From: Streptacidiphilus jiangxiensis
GTDB lineage: Bacteria > Actinomycetota > Actinomycetes > Streptomycetales > Streptomycetaceae
Assembly (NCBI RefSeq): GCF_900109465.1
Contig: NZ_FOAZ01000010.1
Span: 1-64,000 of the forward strand
Direction: 5' to 3'
Length of the DNA: 64,000 nucleotides
The notes beneath the pieces were generated by a model. That model was not told the origin of the DNA. It did not search any database and saw only the letters and a list, made by a program, of their open reading frames with translations. How positions within the stretch are numbered: the first letter of the stretch is position 1; every line of letters begins with the position of its first letter. The translations under genes and the position numbers were made by a program. Positions 9,472 through 17,844 of the stretch are shown piece by piece.

Positions 9472-9625
9472 GAGCCGGCCCACTCGGGAGCCGGCCCATC
9501 CGGGAGTCAGTGCGGGTCAGGAGCCGGCCCACTCGGGAGCCGGCCCATCCGGGAGTCAGTGCGGGTCAGGAGCCGGCCCACTCGGGAGCCGGCCCGCCCG
9601 GGAGTCGGTGCGGGTCAGGAGCCGG
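9472..9625. repeat. three exact-length 49-base tandem repeats plus a partial copy
   Basis: Units start at 9472, 9521 and 9570, each 49 bases, with a 7-base remnant to 9625. Units 1 and 2 are identical; unit 3 has two substitutions. Each unit is itself built from 16+16+17-base blocks beginning GAGCCGGCCCA or GAGTC. The stop codon of the TetR gene (9615-9617) lies within the third unit. The rest of the 383-base gap (9232-9614) holds no gene that I can support. The period is not a multiple of three, which argues against coding. Confidence 0.95.
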
Positions 9626-10343
9626 TAGCGGCGGAGGCGGGCTGCTGGGCCAGGGCCCGGATGCCGCAGAGGATCAGGTCGAGGCCGTACTCGTACTGGT
9701 CGCCGCCGTTCTCGGTGGCCAGAAGGAGCTCCGGGGCGAGGTCGGACAGGTGGGGGAAGCGCTCGGGCGGGAGGGCCGCGATGCGGGCGCGGAATGCCTC
9801 GAGGGCCTCCGGGCGGGCGCAGACGCGCACCTCGCGCAGGGCCGAGCCGATGGTGAAGCGCGAGAGCGTGCCGTAGGCGCGCGCCGCGTCCTCGCGCCCG
9901 AGGCCGCCCTCGCGCAGCAGCGCGAGCATGCGGTCCATCGCGGCGGTCGCGGTGTCGATGAAGTCGTCGTTGCCGGTGGACTCGGCGAGCAGACGGAGCA
10001 CGGCCGGGCGGCCGGTGAACAGCTCGTGCACGGCGATGCAGGCGGCCCGCAGGCGCTGGTCCCAGCTGCCTTCGGCACTGGGCGGGGTGTAGGCGGCGAG
10101 GACACGGTCGCGGGCGGCACGGAACAGCTCGTCCTTGCCGCGGAAGTAGGTGTACAGAGCCATCGTGCCGACGCCGAGATCCTCGGCCAGGGCGCGCATC
10201 GAGAAGGCGTCCAGGCCCTTCTCGTCCAGGAGGCGGAGCGCGTGATCGAGGATCAGGTCGGAGCTGAGCGATCCCCGGGGCGCGCGTGACCGACGCACCG
10301 GCCTCGGCGGCGCGGCGGTGGCGGTCGACTGCTCGGAGGGCAT
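9615..10343 (-). CDS. TetR/AcrR family transcriptional regulator
   Basis: The N-terminal DNA-binding region is a clear TetR helix-turn-helix (residues about 25-70), with LILDHALRLLDEKGLDAFSMRALAEDLGVG followed by the recognition segment MALYTYFRGKDEL. The C-terminal ligand domain is of the TetR_C type common in streptomycetes. The ATG at 10343 gives 242 residues; a GTG at 10385 would add 14 and sits behind a GAGGAAG stretch, so the start is uncertain. The divergent PAP2 gene lies 180 bases away, and a near-perfect palindrome is between them, so autoregulation and control of PAP2 are likely. The ligand is unknown. Confidence 0.9.
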   Translation of the reverse strand: MPSEQSTATAAPPRPVRRSRAPRGSLSSDLILDHALRLLDEKGLDAFSMRALAEDLGVGTMALYTYFRGKDELFRAARDRVLAAYTPPSAEGSWDQRLRAACIAVHELFTGRPAVLRLLAESTGNDDFIDTATAAMDRMLALLREGGLGREDAARAYGTLSRFTIGSALREVRVCARPEALEAFRARIAALPPERFPHLSDLAPELLLATENGGDQYEYGLDLILCGIRALAQQPASAATGS

Positions 10344-10432
10344 GTCTGGAGGGTACACACGCCCGGTAAAAGGCAGCTTGGGCACTCCCTGGTCACTTCC
10401 TCACGGCTGGCAGGGGTGGTTGCGCCCACCAC

Positions 10433-10451
10433 TAACGTACAGCGTACGGTA
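10433..10451. promoter_or_regulatory. 19-base palindrome, probable TetR operator
   Basis: The sequence TAACGTACAGCGTACGGTA has half-sites TAACGTACA and CGTACGGTA that are inverted copies except at two symmetric positions. It lies between the TetR gene and PAP2, at the distance expected for an operator that covers both promoters. This is read directly from the bases; the assignment to this regulator is by position. Confidence 0.65.
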
Positions 10452-10523
10452 GTGCGTAACCTGCTCGCCCAGTCCTCGGACCGTTCTGTCCCCGGACCGT
10501 CCTGACCTGCGCGGAGCCCAGCC

Positions 10524-11366
10524 ATGTCCTCGACCGCCACGACCGCCGACGCCGTGCCCGCGGATCCACCGCAGCCCCGCACACGACCCGGCACACGGTG
10601 GGGGCGGGCGGCCTGGGGGCGGAACGGATGGCTGCGCGAGCTCGTACTGGTCGCCGCGGTGTACTTCGCCTACGACGGCAGTCGACTGCTGGTCCGCGGC
10701 GGGGTCGAACGCGCCCGGAGGGACGCCCTGCGGCTGCTCGACGTCGAGCAGTGGCTGCACCTCGACCCCGAGCGGTGGCTCAACGCGGACTTCACCGCCC
10801 ACCGCTGGCTCGGGATACCGGCCGACTTCGCCTACGCGTCGCTGCACTACGCGGTCACGCCCGCGGTGCTGGTCTGGCTCTGGCGGCACCACCACGACGT
10901 CTACCGACGGGCCCGGACCTGGCTCGCGCTCTCGACCGTGCTGGCGCTGGTCGGGTTCGTGCTCTTCCCGGCCGCGCCGCCGCGGCTGCTGCCCGACGAC
11001 TTCGGCTTCACCGACACGATGGCGCAGCACGCCTCGGTCGGCTGGTGGGGCGACAGCGCGAGCGTGCCCAACGGGCTGGCCTCGATGACGAACGAGTTCG
11101 CCGCGATGCCGAGCCTGCACGTGGGCTGGGCGCTGTGGTGCGGGCTGATGCTGCTGACGTACGCGCGGGACACGACGGTGCGGACGCTGGGGGTGCTCTA
11201 CCCGGTGATCATCGCGCTGGTGGTGATGGGCACCGCGAACCACTACCTCTTCGACGTCCTGGCCGGCGCCGGCGTGGTCCTGGTCGGCCGCGCCCTGACC
11301 GGCCCGGCCCTGCGCCTGCGGGACCGCGTCCGCCCCGCGCCCCGCCCGGCCCGGGAACCTTCCTGA
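10524..11366 (+). CDS. PAP2-superfamily membrane phosphatase / inositolphosphotransferase-like protein
   Basis: A 280-residue integral membrane protein. After a 40-residue hydrophilic N-terminus, hydrophobic helices alternate with the PAP2 signature: the segment AAMPSLHVGWALW (catalytic PSxH type motif, about residue 195) and, one helix later, ANHYLFDVLAGAGVV with the second His and an Asp. The spacing H-x3-D and the short first motif fit the Aur1/Ipt1-like branch rather than classical lipid phosphate phosphatases. It should act on a phospho-lipid or polyprenyl head group at the membrane. The gene is divergent from a TetR regulator and probably under its control. Confidence 0.87.
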   Translation: MSSTATTADAVPADPPQPRTRPGTRWGRAAWGRNGWLRELVLVAAVYFAYDGSRLLVRGGVERARRDALRLLDVEQWLHLDPERWLNADFTAHRWLGIPADFAYASLHYAVTPAVLVWLWRHHHDVYRRARTWLALSTVLALVGFVLFPAAPPRLLPDDFGFTDTMAQHASVGWWGDSASVPNGLASMTNEFAAMPSLHVGWALWCGLMLLTYARDTTVRTLGVLYPVIIALVVMGTANHYLFDVLAGAGVVLVGRALTGPALRLRDRVRPAPRPAREPS

Positions 11367-11473
11367 CCACCGGAGGTGGGACCGGTCGAGGCCGGTCTCG
11401 GTGCACTCACGGGGTGAGCAACCAGTCCGAGACACAGATCAATTGCTGAGCGACTCGCTGCCATCATGATCGC

Positions 11474-12925
11474 GTGCCTGTCACTGACGACGTCTCTCCG
11501 CTGCCGCATATATCGACGCCGGTCACCAAGACCCTCGGGGCTCTCGGCCTGCTGTTCGCCACCATCTCCCCCTGGCTTCTGCTGCTCCAGCCGTCCGCGC
11601 TGCGTCCCCGGTGGGACGTGCTGGCCACCGGTGTGGCCGCGCTCGCTCTCGGCTTCGCCTGGCTGGCGGCGAGCCGGCGCGGTCCGGTCATCGGTGCGCT
11701 CAGTACCCCGCGCGACGCAGCGGCCGAGCCGCCGGGCGTCCCGGCCCGAATTCCTCGCGCGCGAGGTCACCGAATCCTGGTCATGGCACTGCTGATGGCC
11801 CTCACCTTCGGATTCGCACTGGTGCAGGCCGAGCTTCTGGGCCGTGGGCCGAGCTACGAGCAGGTCAGCCGACTCCAGCGCGCGGGAGCCGTCGTGATGG
11901 TGGGTCGGGTGACGCAGCCCCCGGACCTGACCCAGCACACCGACTGGTCCAGCAAGCACGCGGTCGTCACCTACACGGGGGATCTCGACCTGCGGGTGGA
12001 CGAGGGACACGGCGGCACGACCGTGATCCCGATCCACGACGCCACTCTCGACGTCGACCCCGCCGTGGGCGACGCCGTCGACGTCCTGACCGTACCCGGG
12101 CACCCGGAACTGGGCGGATACGTCTCCTCGGACGGCTCGCTGCAGCAGTACGTACCCTGGCAGACCGTCGTCACCTGGCCCGGCGGCCTCCTGCTCTTCC
12201 TCCTGCTGCTCATCGGGGTTCTCGGGACCTTCTGCGTCGTCCTGGCCTTCGACCGCACCCTGGGGCGGGTGGTCCGTGAGGACGCGGTGAGCGGACCGGT
12301 GCCCGCCTTGCGGGTGCGCCCCAAGGCCGCCACCCGCAAGGAGAAGGCCGTTCCCGGCGATCGCGCCGGAACGGAGAAGGTAGAGGTCACCACCCGGATC
12401 GAGTGGGTCCGCACGGACAACGGCCGCGCGATCGTCATGGAGATCGCCGACGATGTGAACGAGGTGGCCACGCTGATCCGCCTTGCCGAGCAGCCGGGAT
12501 GGCTGATCGGCGCACGGCGCTGGAAGCTGATCAAGTACCGTTTCCCGGTCGTCTTCGTCAGCGATGACGGCTACTGCGTCTGGGGCAGCCTCGACCGCTA
12601 TTCCGAAGCCCCGGAGGGCTTCGGTGCGAGCCGGGGCGGCAGCGGTGCGCTCCCGGCCGTCGCGACCACATCCCGCACGGACATCCGGATGCTGCCCAGG
12701 CCCACCTGGGCCCGCCCCGACGTCCACCTCGTTCCCCTGCTACTGGCCACCGCGACCTTCGGCCTGACCGTGCCCATGCTGCTGGACCAGCAGAGCACCG
12801 GCGTCTCCCTGCTGCTCGCCCTTGCCTCCGCCGCGGTGGGCGTCACGGCCGCGGTCCAGTGGGTCCGCCGCACGACACGGGCTCGCGCCTCCCTGCCCTG
12901 GCGGGTGACCCGGATCCCGCTGTGA
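11474..12925 (+). CDS. multi-pass membrane protein of unknown function
   Basis: The 483-residue product starts at GTG 11474. It has hydrophobic segments at about residues 22-42, 48-67, 98-117 and 236-262 and a final pair at about 420-468, giving five to six membrane spans. Between spans three and four lies an extracytoplasmic-looking beta-rich domain (about 120-230), and between spans four and five a cytoplasmic-looking domain with the segment GWLIGARRWKLIKYRFPVV. No catalytic motif is visible. It stands alone between PAP2 and the nuclease-helicase cassette. I do not recognise a function. Confidence 0.72.
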   Translation: MPVTDDVSPLPHISTPVTKTLGALGLLFATISPWLLLLQPSALRPRWDVLATGVAALALGFAWLAASRRGPVIGALSTPRDAAAEPPGVPARIPRARGHRILVMALLMALTFGFALVQAELLGRGPSYEQVSRLQRAGAVVMVGRVTQPPDLTQHTDWSSKHAVVTYTGDLDLRVDEGHGGTTVIPIHDATLDVDPAVGDAVDVLTVPGHPELGGYVSSDGSLQQYVPWQTVVTWPGGLLLFLLLLIGVLGTFCVVLAFDRTLGRVVREDAVSGPVPALRVRPKAATRKEKAVPGDRAGTEKVEVTTRIEWVRTDNGRAIVMEIADDVNEVATLIRLAEQPGWLIGARRWKLIKYRFPVVFVSDDGYCVWGSLDRYSEAPEGFGASRGGSGALPAVATTSRTDIRMLPRPTWARPDVHLVPLLLATATFGLTVPMLLDQQSTGVSLLLALASAAVGVTAAVQWVRRTTRARASLPWRVTRIPL

Positions 12926-13059
12926 CCGCTGCCCCGATCAGTCCGGGCGTCTGTCATGGGACCCAGCTGCCGACCCGGCCTTCCGGTCAGGTCTGGATGC
13001 CCGCGGCGGCAGGGGTTCCGGGACGGATGTCAGTGCCGGGTGCAACACTGGCGGGCACC

Positions 13060-14340
13060 ATGAACCACAGCACGCACCCACGGGTCGATCAGCCCCTCAC
13101 CCCCCTCGAAGCGCGCCTGACCGCGCTGCGCGGGGGTGCCGCAGCGCGCAGCATGGACGCACGGGCGTTGGCGGCTCTCGCCGCCAATCCCGGGTGCGAC
13201 CGGCGGGCCGTGCTCGACGCCGCCGGCGTCGACAAGGCGGCGCTGGCCGCGCGGCTGGGCAGTCCTGCCGCGTTCGGTCAGTCGCCGTTCGCGATCACCC
13301 GCGGCCTCGTCTTCGAGCGACGGCTCCGGGCGGAGCGCTGCACGGAGCTGGCCGCGCTGCTCCGGCGCGAGCTGCTGCCGGAGGAGGCGGCGCAGCTGCC
13401 CGTCGCCGTGCCGGACCTGCTCGCCGCCGAGGGCCCGGCCGTGCGGGCGGCCCGCACGCGCACGGCGCTGGTCGAGGCGGTGTCGGATGCTGCGGCGGGG
13501 CGGGCCTGGACGCTGCTCGACCGCCCGCTGCTCCGCCTGGAGGTCGCCGGTTCCGCCGTCTCCCTGGAGCCGGACGCGATCGTGATCGGCCCGGACGAGC
13601 GGTGGACGGTCGTGGAGATCAAGTCCTTCCCGATCCTCGACGGCGGCGCCGATCCGGCCAAGGTCGGTGCCGCCGCCCGCCAGGCGGCCGTCTACGTCCT
13701 CGCCCTCCGGGCGACGGCCATGGCCCTCGACCCGGCCGCCACGACGACGGCAGGGAACGCCGCCGGAGCGGGGGCCACCCCGCACGCAGCCACCGCCTCC
13801 TCCGCGTCCGGCGCCGACGAGGCGGGCCGGTCGGAGCAGGGGCCTTCGGCCCCGGCGTCGGACGTGGTGAGCGCCAGGCCGGCCGGGCTGCCGGTGTCGC
13901 CGTACGCCGAGCCCGCCGGCCTCGCGGCCGCCGTGCGGACGACGGGTCTGCTGGTCTGTCCGCGGGACTTCTCCAACGCGGCCGTGGCCGCGCCGCTGGA
14001 TCTGCGCAAGCAGCTCGCGGTGACCAGGCGGCAGTTGGCGCGGATGACGCGGATCGAGACGCTGCTGGCCGTGCTGCCCGAGGGCGCGCGGTTGGACGAG
14101 GCGCCCGGCGCCGTCGACAGCCTCGCGCACGCCTACGCACCGGACTGCCTCGCCGCGTGCGAGCTCGCGTTCCACTGCCGGTCGCAGGCCCGCGCAGCCG
14201 GAGCCGTGGAGGTGCTCGGGCGCGGGGTGCGCGGGGAGTTGGGCAGCCTCACGACGGTCGAGGCGGCCCTCGCCGCGACGGCGGCGGGTGGCGCGCTCGC
14301 CCGCGCCGCCCGGTTGCGGGAGGAGGCGCTCGCCCGATGA
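13060..14340 (+). CDS. Cas4/RecB-like PD-(D/E)XK nuclease with probable Fe-S cluster
   Basis: The 426-residue protein carries a RecB-family nuclease core. The segment SPFAITRGLVFE is near residue 70; EPDAIVIG supplies the aspartate; VVEIKSF supplies the E-x-K; and QAAVYVLAL fits the QxxxY motif that follows in RecB-type enzymes. A C-terminal Cys cluster, C-x3-C-x5-C in DCLAACELAFHCR, together with an upstream cysteine (RAERCTEL or NPGCD) resembles the 4Fe-4S set of Cas4, AddB and Dna2. An Ala/Ser-rich insert lies at about 225-275. The ATG at 13060 is preferred; an ATG at 13027 is in frame. Its stop overlaps the next start by four bases (ATGA), so it is coupled to the unknown protein and to the helicase. 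Nuclease activity is inferred. Confidence 0.72.
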   Translation: MNHSTHPRVDQPLTPLEARLTALRGGAAARSMDARALAALAANPGCDRRAVLDAAGVDKAALAARLGSPAAFGQSPFAITRGLVFERRLRAERCTELAALLRRELLPEEAAQLPVAVPDLLAAEGPAVRAARTRTALVEAVSDAAAGRAWTLLDRPLLRLEVAGSAVSLEPDAIVIGPDERWTVVEIKSFPILDGGADPAKVGAAARQAAVYVLALRATAMALDPAATTTAGNAAGAGATPHAATASSASGADEAGRSEQGPSAPASDVVSARPAGLPVSPYAEPAGLAAAVRTTGLLVCPRDFSNAAVAAPLDLRKQLAVTRRQLARMTRIETLLAVLPEGARLDEAPGAVDSLAHAYAPDCLAACELAFHCRSQARAAGAVEVLGRGVRGELGSLTTVEAALAATAAGGALARAARLREEALAR

Positions 14341-15851
14341 GCCTGCTCAGCACCCTGGCCCGGCTCCAGGCGGTCCGCTCCGGCGTCGCACAGCCGCTCG
14401 CGACGGTGCGGCACCGGCATCTGTCGGAGCGTCCGTTCGTCCTGGTCCCGCTCGCCGCGGCGGGCGAGACCGGCGCACCGCTGGCGGTCCTGCTCGGGCA
14501 GGACCGCCAGCACCCGCGGCTGCTGACGGTGCCCCAGCCGCTCGACCGCGACCTTCGGTTCGCCTTCCTGGCCCGGGTCGGCGACGAGCTACTGCCCTAT
14601 CTGGAGAGCTTCGGCGGCGATGTCGAACTGCTCGAACGATCCGTCAAGGACCCGGAGTCCGGCGAGAAGACCGTCGAGGTGCGCGAGCTGTGCGCGGACG
14701 CGCCGCAGCTGGTTGTGCCGAATCCCGGCGGAGTGGAGCTGCTCGGGCTGTTCGGGCGTTCCACGAGGTTCCGTCGCACCGCCGAGGATCCCGATCCCGG
14801 GCCGTATCCGGCGCCCGCGCGGGTGCCGCTGCTCGGGCGCTGGCTGACGCACGTGTCCGACCGCGCGAACGTGCCCGGTTCGTCGATGCTGCTGCCGCTC
14901 ACGACGACCCTCGCCCGTCACTGGGCCACCGGTCAGAGCTCGTTGGAGGACGCACACCTCGGTGCGCTGCTGGCCTGGATCTCCCCGCCGGAGGGCGGGC
15001 GGGGCGAGGAGGCCGCGCTGCGGGCGGAGAACGGCCGGGACGAGCGCGGGCAACTGCTCGTGCCGCCCGCCGGGCCGGCCACCGACCCGGACTTCGACAG
15101 CCTGCTGCTCGCCCCCGCCATCACCCGCTACGACGCGGCGCGCGCCGCCCAGGACGAACGGCTGACGCAGGCGCGGGCCGAGGAGATCGACGCGCTGCTG
15201 GGAGCGGTCCTGCTGCCGGTCTGGCACCAGGTCTGGCAGGGCCTCGACCTGCTGCGCACCCTCCCGCCGGGCGCCCACGTCGCGGATCGCTGGGAGAGCG
15301 ACCGCTGGTCGTACACCGGCCACCGCGACCGGGTGGCCGCGGGCGAGCCGCCGCAGCCGCTGCACGACGACGCGGTGACGGCCGCCCGGAGACTGGCGCA
15401 GCGCGAGCGCGAGCAGGTCCGGGTAGATCTGGAGGAGGCGTTGGACGATCCGCTGGCCATGGCCGAGCACCGGCTCGCCGGCCAGGCCTTCGCGGGCGAG
15501 GTCGTCGAGGTGCAGCCCGCCTACGACACGAGCGGGCGCAGCCCGAAGCCGCGCCCGCTGGTCACGGTCCGCACCGAGGACCGCCCGCATCTCGATCCGG
15601 GCGGCGAGGCCCACCGCGCGGGCGGCCCGGCGTCGCAGAAGGCCCAACTGGTGGAGCTCGACGCGGAGGCAGGGCTGCTGACGCTGCGCCTGCTGAACGG
15701 CATGGGACGTAAGAAGGAGCCGGAGCCCGGCACGGTGCCGGAGCCCGGGGAGCAGGTCTGCTTCACCCTGTTCGAGCTGGCACCCCGCCAGTCCGCGCCG
15801 CTGCCCGATCCCGAGGACACGCCCTGGACCCACGGAGGGCCGCCGAAGTGA
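14337..15851 (+). CDS. unknown protein of the nuclease-helicase cassette
   Basis: The 504-residue product is coupled at both ends, overlapping the nuclease stop and the helicase start by four bases each. I do not recognise its family. Visible parts are an N-terminal strand-rich region (to about 160), a helical middle with the segment LLPLTTTLARHWATGQ and an acidic stretch with LLPVWHQVWQGLDLLRTLPPG, and a C-terminal beta-rich domain (about 385-495) ending in RPLVTVRTEDRP and a strand pair before EPGEQVCFTLFEL. That last part could be a small barrel of the kind that accompanies UPF1/Dna2-type helicases, which the partner helicase lacks; this is speculative. It has no signal peptide or membrane span. 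Confidence 0.8.
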   Translation: MSLLSTLARLQAVRSGVAQPLATVRHRHLSERPFVLVPLAAAGETGAPLAVLLGQDRQHPRLLTVPQPLDRDLRFAFLARVGDELLPYLESFGGDVELLERSVKDPESGEKTVEVRELCADAPQLVVPNPGGVELLGLFGRSTRFRRTAEDPDPGPYPAPARVPLLGRWLTHVSDRANVPGSSMLLPLTTTLARHWATGQSSLEDAHLGALLAWISPPEGGRGEEAALRAENGRDERGQLLVPPAGPATDPDFDSLLLAPAITRYDAARAAQDERLTQARAEEIDALLGAVLLPVWHQVWQGLDLLRTLPPGAHVADRWESDRWSYTGHRDRVAAGEPPQPLHDDAVTAARRLAQREREQVRVDLEEALDDPLAMAEHRLAGQAFAGEVVEVQPAYDTSGRSPKPRPLVTVRTEDRPHLDPGGEAHRAGGPASQKAQLVELDAEAGLLTLRLLNGMGRKKEPEPGTVPEPGEQVCFTLFELAPRQSAPLPDPEDTPWTHGGPPK

Positions 15852-17233
15852 CCACGCCCTCTCCCTCCTCCCCCGCCACCTCGACACCCACGAGCACGCC
15901 GACGCCGACCCCGGGTGAGCAGGCCGACGCGGCCGTCGCGGCGATCCTCGCCGCCGCGCTGCACGGCGGCGAGCGCGGCACGGTGGTCGACTCCCCGCCG
16001 GGAGCCGGCAAGTCGACGCTGGTGGTGCGGGCGGCCCGCGAGCTCGTCGCCACGGGCGAGCGGCTGATGATCGTCGCGCAGACCAACAGCCAGGTCGACG
16101 ACCTGGTGGACCGGCTGGCCGAGGCCGACCCGGCACTGGCCGTGGGGCGTCTGCACGGCAGTGACGCGCTGCCCTCCGAGATCGCGATGCGCCATCCCGG
16201 CGTGGTCGCCTCCACCAAGGTGGGCGACCTGCGCGAGCTCCCGGTCGTGGTCTCCACGGCGGCCAAGTGGCAGTGGGTCAAGGAGACCGATCCGTGGCGG
16301 CACGCCATCGTCGACGAGGCCTACCAGATGCGCTCCGACGCCCTGTTGGCCGTCGCCCGGCTGTTCGAGCGCGCCCTCTTCGTCGGCGACCCGGGCCAGC
16401 TCGACCCGTTCAGCATCGTCGGCACCGACGACTGGGCGGGCCAGCACCACGATCCGTCGCAGAGCGCGGTCGTGACGCTGCTGGCCCACAACCCGGGCAT
16501 CGTTCCGCACCGGCTGCCGGTCTCCTGGCGACTGCCGGCGTCGGCGGCGCCGCTGGTCTCGGACGCGTTCTACCCGTTCACGCCGTTCCGTGCGGGCACG
16601 GAGCCGGGTGACCGCCGGCTGGAGCTCGGCCCACCCACGACGGCCTCCGGCACCACGCTGGAGCAGGCGGCGGACGAGGTGCTCGACGTCGCAGCGGAGT
16701 CGGGGTGGGGCCTGCTGGAGCTGCCGGCGCGGCTCACGGTCCGCACCGATCCGGAGGCGGTGGCCGCGGTCGCCGCGGTGGTAGCCCGTCTGCTCGCCCG
16801 CGGCGGCACAGCGCACTCCGAGCGGGGCTCCGCCCCCGTCGACGCGGACCGGATCGCGGTCGGCACCGCGCACCGCGACCAGGCGGCAGCCGTCCGGGGC
16901 GCGCTGGCGGCGCTGGGCGTCACGGGTGTCACCGTCGACACCGCGAACCGCCTCCAGGGGCGGGAGTACGACGTCACCGTGGTGCTGCACCCGCTGTCCG
17001 GCCGGCCGGACGCGACGGCGTTCCATCTGGAGACGGGCCGCCTGTGCGTACTGGCGTCGCGGCACCGGCACGCGTGCATCGTGGTCACCCGCGCCGGCAT
17101 CCCCGAGCTGCTGGACGCGCATCCGTCGACGGAGCCGGTCCAGCTCGGCGTCGTCTCGAAGTTCCCGGACGGCTGGGAGGCGAACCACGCGGTCCTGGAG
17201 CACCTGCGCCGCTTCCGGGTACCGGTGCGCTGA
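15848..17233 (+). CDS. compact superfamily 1 (UPF1/Dna2-like) helicase or ATPase
   Basis: The 461-residue protein begins with a Ser/Thr/Pro-rich tail (1-22) and then shows an ordered SF1 motor: Walker A PPGAGKST at residues 50-57, an IVAQTNSQVDDLV motif Ia at about 75-87, Walker B IVDEA at 154-158, motif III VGDPGQLDPF at 179-188, motif IV SWRLP at 226-230, motif V with NRLQGREYDVTVV, and a motif VI-like end with SRHRHACIVV. It lacks the large insertions (1B, 1C) usual in UPF1 and Dna2, so it is a minimal motor that may need its operon partners. GTG start overlaps the preceding stop. With the upstream nuclease it would form a split helicase-nuclease for DNA repair, end processing or defence. 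Confidence 0.85.
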   Translation: MTTPSPSSPATSTPTSTPTPTPGEQADAAVAAILAAALHGGERGTVVDSPPGAGKSTLVVRAARELVATGERLMIVAQTNSQVDDLVDRLAEADPALAVGRLHGSDALPSEIAMRHPGVVASTKVGDLRELPVVVSTAAKWQWVKETDPWRHAIVDEAYQMRSDALLAVARLFERALFVGDPGQLDPFSIVGTDDWAGQHHDPSQSAVVTLLAHNPGIVPHRLPVSWRLPASAAPLVSDAFYPFTPFRAGTEPGDRRLELGPPTTASGTTLEQAADEVLDVAAESGWGLLELPARLTVRTDPEAVAAVAAVVARLLARGGTAHSERGSAPVDADRIAVGTAHRDQAAAVRGALAALGVTGVTVDTANRLQGREYDVTVVLHPLSGRPDATAFHLETGRLCVLASRHRHACIVVTRAGIPELLDAHPSTEPVQLGVVSKFPDGWEANHAVLEHLRRFRVPVR

Positions 17234-17347
17234 GCCCGGAGGCCCTCGGGAACAGGTGCGGTCCGACGCCTTGTTCCTCACACGGTGGCGTGGCCGGACA
17301 ATGGAGTGTGGCAGGCGCCGCCCCCTCGTTCCCTCAGGAGGTTTCCC

Positions 17348-17698
17348 ATGTCCGACTCCACGGCCGATCGCTCGCCGCAGCGGAGGCTTCGCCCTGCGCC
17401 GCTGCTCTTCGAGCCCGGGCTCGCGGAGCCGGAGAAGGAGCACTTCTTCGATCTGGAGTCGATCGAGGACCCGCGGGAGCTGCTCGCCCGTGCGACCGAG
17501 CTGACGCTGGCGTTCCGCGCCGCAGCCGAGCGGGCCAGCGACTTCCAGGCCCTGGCGGCGGCCCAGCTCGCGGACACGCGGCGGTTCGACAACCTGAGCA
17601 CGGAGGAGATCGCCGCCACCGCGGACTGGACACCGGACTACGCCGCGAAAATGGTCGAGTACGGTCGCAGCCTGCAGCAGCGCCGCCCGGTCGACTGA
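17348..17698 (+). CDS. small acidic protein of unknown function downstream of the helicase
   Basis: A 116-residue protein with a very strong AGGAGG site at 17336-17341 in front of the ATG. It is soluble and mostly helical, with an acidic stretch (HFFDLESIEDPRELL) and a C-terminal YGRSLQQRRPVD. It starts 115 bases after the helicase stop on the same strand, so it may be the fourth member of that transcription unit or have its own promoter. I do not recognise a family. Confidence 0.7.
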   Translation: MSDSTADRSPQRRLRPAPLLFEPGLAEPEKEHFFDLESIEDPRELLARATELTLAFRAAAERASDFQALAAAQLADTRRFDNLSTEEIAATADWTPDYAAKMVEYGRSLQQRRPVD

Positions 17699-17719
17699 GT
17701 CCGAGAGCCCCTCGAACGC

Positions 17720-17747
17720 TTGGCATATGCCAGAAGCCATATGCCAA
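17720..17747. promoter_or_regulatory. 28-base inverted repeat with two CATATG palindromes
   Basis: The arms TTGGCATATG and CATATGCCAA are perfect 10-base inverted copies separated by eight bases. The left arm extends into the 12-base palindrome TGGCATATGCCA. It lies 98 bases before the Prim-Pol-like gene and 22 bases after the stop of the small acidic protein. A/T-rich symmetric DNA is unusual here, and there is no U-tract, so an operator for a dimeric regulator is more likely than a terminator. Confidence 0.6.
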
Positions 17748-17844
17748 AGGCAGCGGATGGTACTCCGTCCACCCGCCCTTTGTCCGGGTTTCCCAGGTTC
17801 CGAAGCCGTGGCCCCCGCCCGCTCGGTACCTGTGGAGCGTGGAC

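Noticed and set aside
9472..9625. CRISPR-like array of 49-base units
   Set aside because: The units abut without unique spacers and no cas1/cas2 genes are near, so it is a simple tandem repeat.
13060..14340. Cas4 of a CRISPR-Cas system
   Set aside because: No Cas1, Cas2, effector or repeat array is nearby; the partner is an SF1 helicase, so I call it only Cas4/RecB-like.
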